Positions 62,656 to 64,000 of a stretch of 64,000 nt of DNA are shown here, one piece after another. The stretch spans positions 558,001 through 622,000 of the forward strand of contig JALMQS010000621.1 in assembly GCA_024734495.1 (NCBI GenBank), given 5' to 3'. A program made the translations under genes and the position numbers. This DNA is from Forficula auricularia (taxonomy: Eukaryota > Arthropoda > Insecta > Dermaptera > Forficulidae). How positions within the stretch are numbered: the stretch's first letter is position 1; each line of letters begins with the position of its first letter. The notes beneath the pieces were generated by a model. It did no database searches and had not been told where the DNA came from. It was given only the letters and a program-made list of their open reading frames with translations.

Positions 62656-63570
62656 ACAATGTTCGACAAAAATTTATTTCTGTAAACCTAACAATGGATT
62701 CCAGTAGAGTTTTATACGCTGATTACCATGCGGGCAAAACGTATCCCATAAAGGCTGTTACTATAACCATAAACAAGATTAAAACTCCCACGGTTCAAGT
62801 TACAAGTAACACATAAGAACCATAATACATCCCACGGCCGACATGGAGGTACAGACAAACAAAAAAAATGAAGCTCCGTTGGCGTGAAGGATACGTAAAA
62901 GTCAACCATAATTTAAGTCACGACAAATATGCACTACACTAGCAAAGGCATAATCAATATGAGTGACATAATGTATGACTAAAAAAGGCCAGTAACGATT
63001 TGAACCCACGATTTTTTACAACACGTCTGAGTTTTGAGATATTATCTGTAAAAAGGACGAAAAATCCCATTTTGACCTATTTTCGAATCTCATTAGATAT
63101 TAAACAGCAATATTTGAAATCAAAATATTTTATTGAAGTAATAGAAAACAGCTTCCTCTTTGATTTTCAAATTATCACTTGTTTTCAGCTCAATTAGAAC
63201 TCGTGTTATAACTAAAAAACTAAAACTACGCGATTATAAAGGATAGTAAACTCTTAGATAAAAACATAAGGTCTTAGTTTTTTAGTTATAACTCGAGTTC
63301 TAATTGATCTAACTTCAAGTGGTAATTTGAAAATCAAAGTGGAAGCTGTTTTCTATTACGTCAACAAAATATTTTGATTTCAAATATTACTGTTTAATAT
63401 TTAATGGGATTCGAAAATATGGTAAATTGGCATTTTTGTCGTTTTAACCGATAATATCTCAAAACTCTGACAAGTTGTAAAAAATCGGAAATTGCATTTT
63501 AATCGCCGTATAAAACTCTACTGAAATCCATTGTTAGGTTTACGGGGGAAATTTTTGTTTAATTTTTGAT
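62656..63570. repeat. Foldback element, about 0.9 kb
   Basis: AACCTAACAATGGATTCCAG / TAGAGTTTTATACG at the left and CGTATAAAACTCTACTGAAA / TCCATTGTTAGGTT at the right mirror each other. The inner arms mirror through TTTTGAAGTAATAGAAAACA-type and TAGAACTCGTGTTATAAC / GTTATAACTCGAGTTCTA blocks around about 63240. Confidence 0.7.
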
Positions 63571-64000
63571 CTATAATAAATTTTGGAACTCGGGTTTGAT
63601 TGCTGAAAGGATGAAAACAACGTTTCCGGAATATAATTGAAATTTTTTTTGTCAGATTGATTGTTGAAGGTATTTCGATTATTACGATTTGATAGTATTA
63701 AATTTTATTTTATTTATTATTAATCTAAAAAATAACTATCTTTTCACGTAAATGGTTTAATCTTCATTCTATGACAAGTAATTTTTCTCTCCAAGGTCGC
63801 GCGAGTAGCGTTAATGCTTCATCATTGTGGGCATGATCATAGAGTAATATAGAGTGGAAGGCTACCGAATATCGAAAAGCGCTCTCTAGCAGCTCGGAGA
63901 ACATTATTCTTAGTCCTTAAGAGCTATTCAAATATCAGAGTCATAGGACATTCAAACCCTTTGTCATAGATAAAAGATTCATTCAGGTTTTGTGCTAAAT
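63571..64000. other. Intron 10, right edge of window
   Basis: No exon encoding the expected S3 region was found before the window ends. Confidence 0.35.

Noticed and set aside
1..64000. CRISPR arrays, bacterial operons or phage genes
   Set aside because: No regularly spaced short repeats and no prokaryotic gene organisation; genes are split by introns and surrounded by eukaryotic transposons.

Overview
The window is AT-rich animal DNA, almost certainly from an insect. It holds two split genes with long introns, and most of the rest is mobile-element debris. No bacterial-type operon, rRNA, intact tRNA or CRISPR array was seen. The insect call rests on a nanchung-type TRPV channel, a BTB protein of the arthropod tramtrack/bric-a-brac type, long introns, and typical insect LINE, hAT and piggyBac remains. 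I cannot name the order or species.

Gene 1 (minus strand, 15373 down to 7550, continuing beyond the left edge) encodes a BTB/POZ protein. Two exons make the BTB domain. A third is Pro/Ser-rich with a nuclear-localisation-like KRKR, and a fourth is acidic and Gln-rich. Its zinc-finger or other DNA-binding exons, if any, lie outside the window. Gene 2 (plus strand, 18785 to 60988, continuing beyond the right edge) is a nanchung-like TRPV channel subunit. Ten coding exons give about 559 residues: N-terminus, ankyrin repeats, S1, an unusually acidic S1-S2 loop and S2. S3 to S6 and the C-terminus lie outside. The two genes diverge and their first coding exons are about 3.4 kb apart. Exon 5 of the channel has an apparent one-base insertion (or uses a shifted acceptor), and intron 5 is best explained as a GC-AG intron.

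The introns hold nested transposon layers. They include a dead piggyBac element with perfect TIRs and TTAA target duplication (19558-21390), several hAT elements with 8-bp target duplications, TTAA-flanked MITEs (one inserted in a LINE reading frame), LINE fragments, and many foldback (palindromic) elements of 0.2-1.4 kb.

The most interesting signal is a dispersed set of about 20 hammerhead-ribozyme-like motifs. They are mostly arranged as outward-pointing pairs in the two arms of short palindromic elements. The core CTGANGA...GAAA is kept while stems I and II differ between elements but still pair. Stem III is almost absent (GAAACGTC) or minimal (GAAAC-4 nt-GTC). This resembles the small hammerhead variants known from Penelope-like retroelements. 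Here they sit in inverted dimers, and nearly every copy has one unpaired A/T between CTGANGA and stem II.
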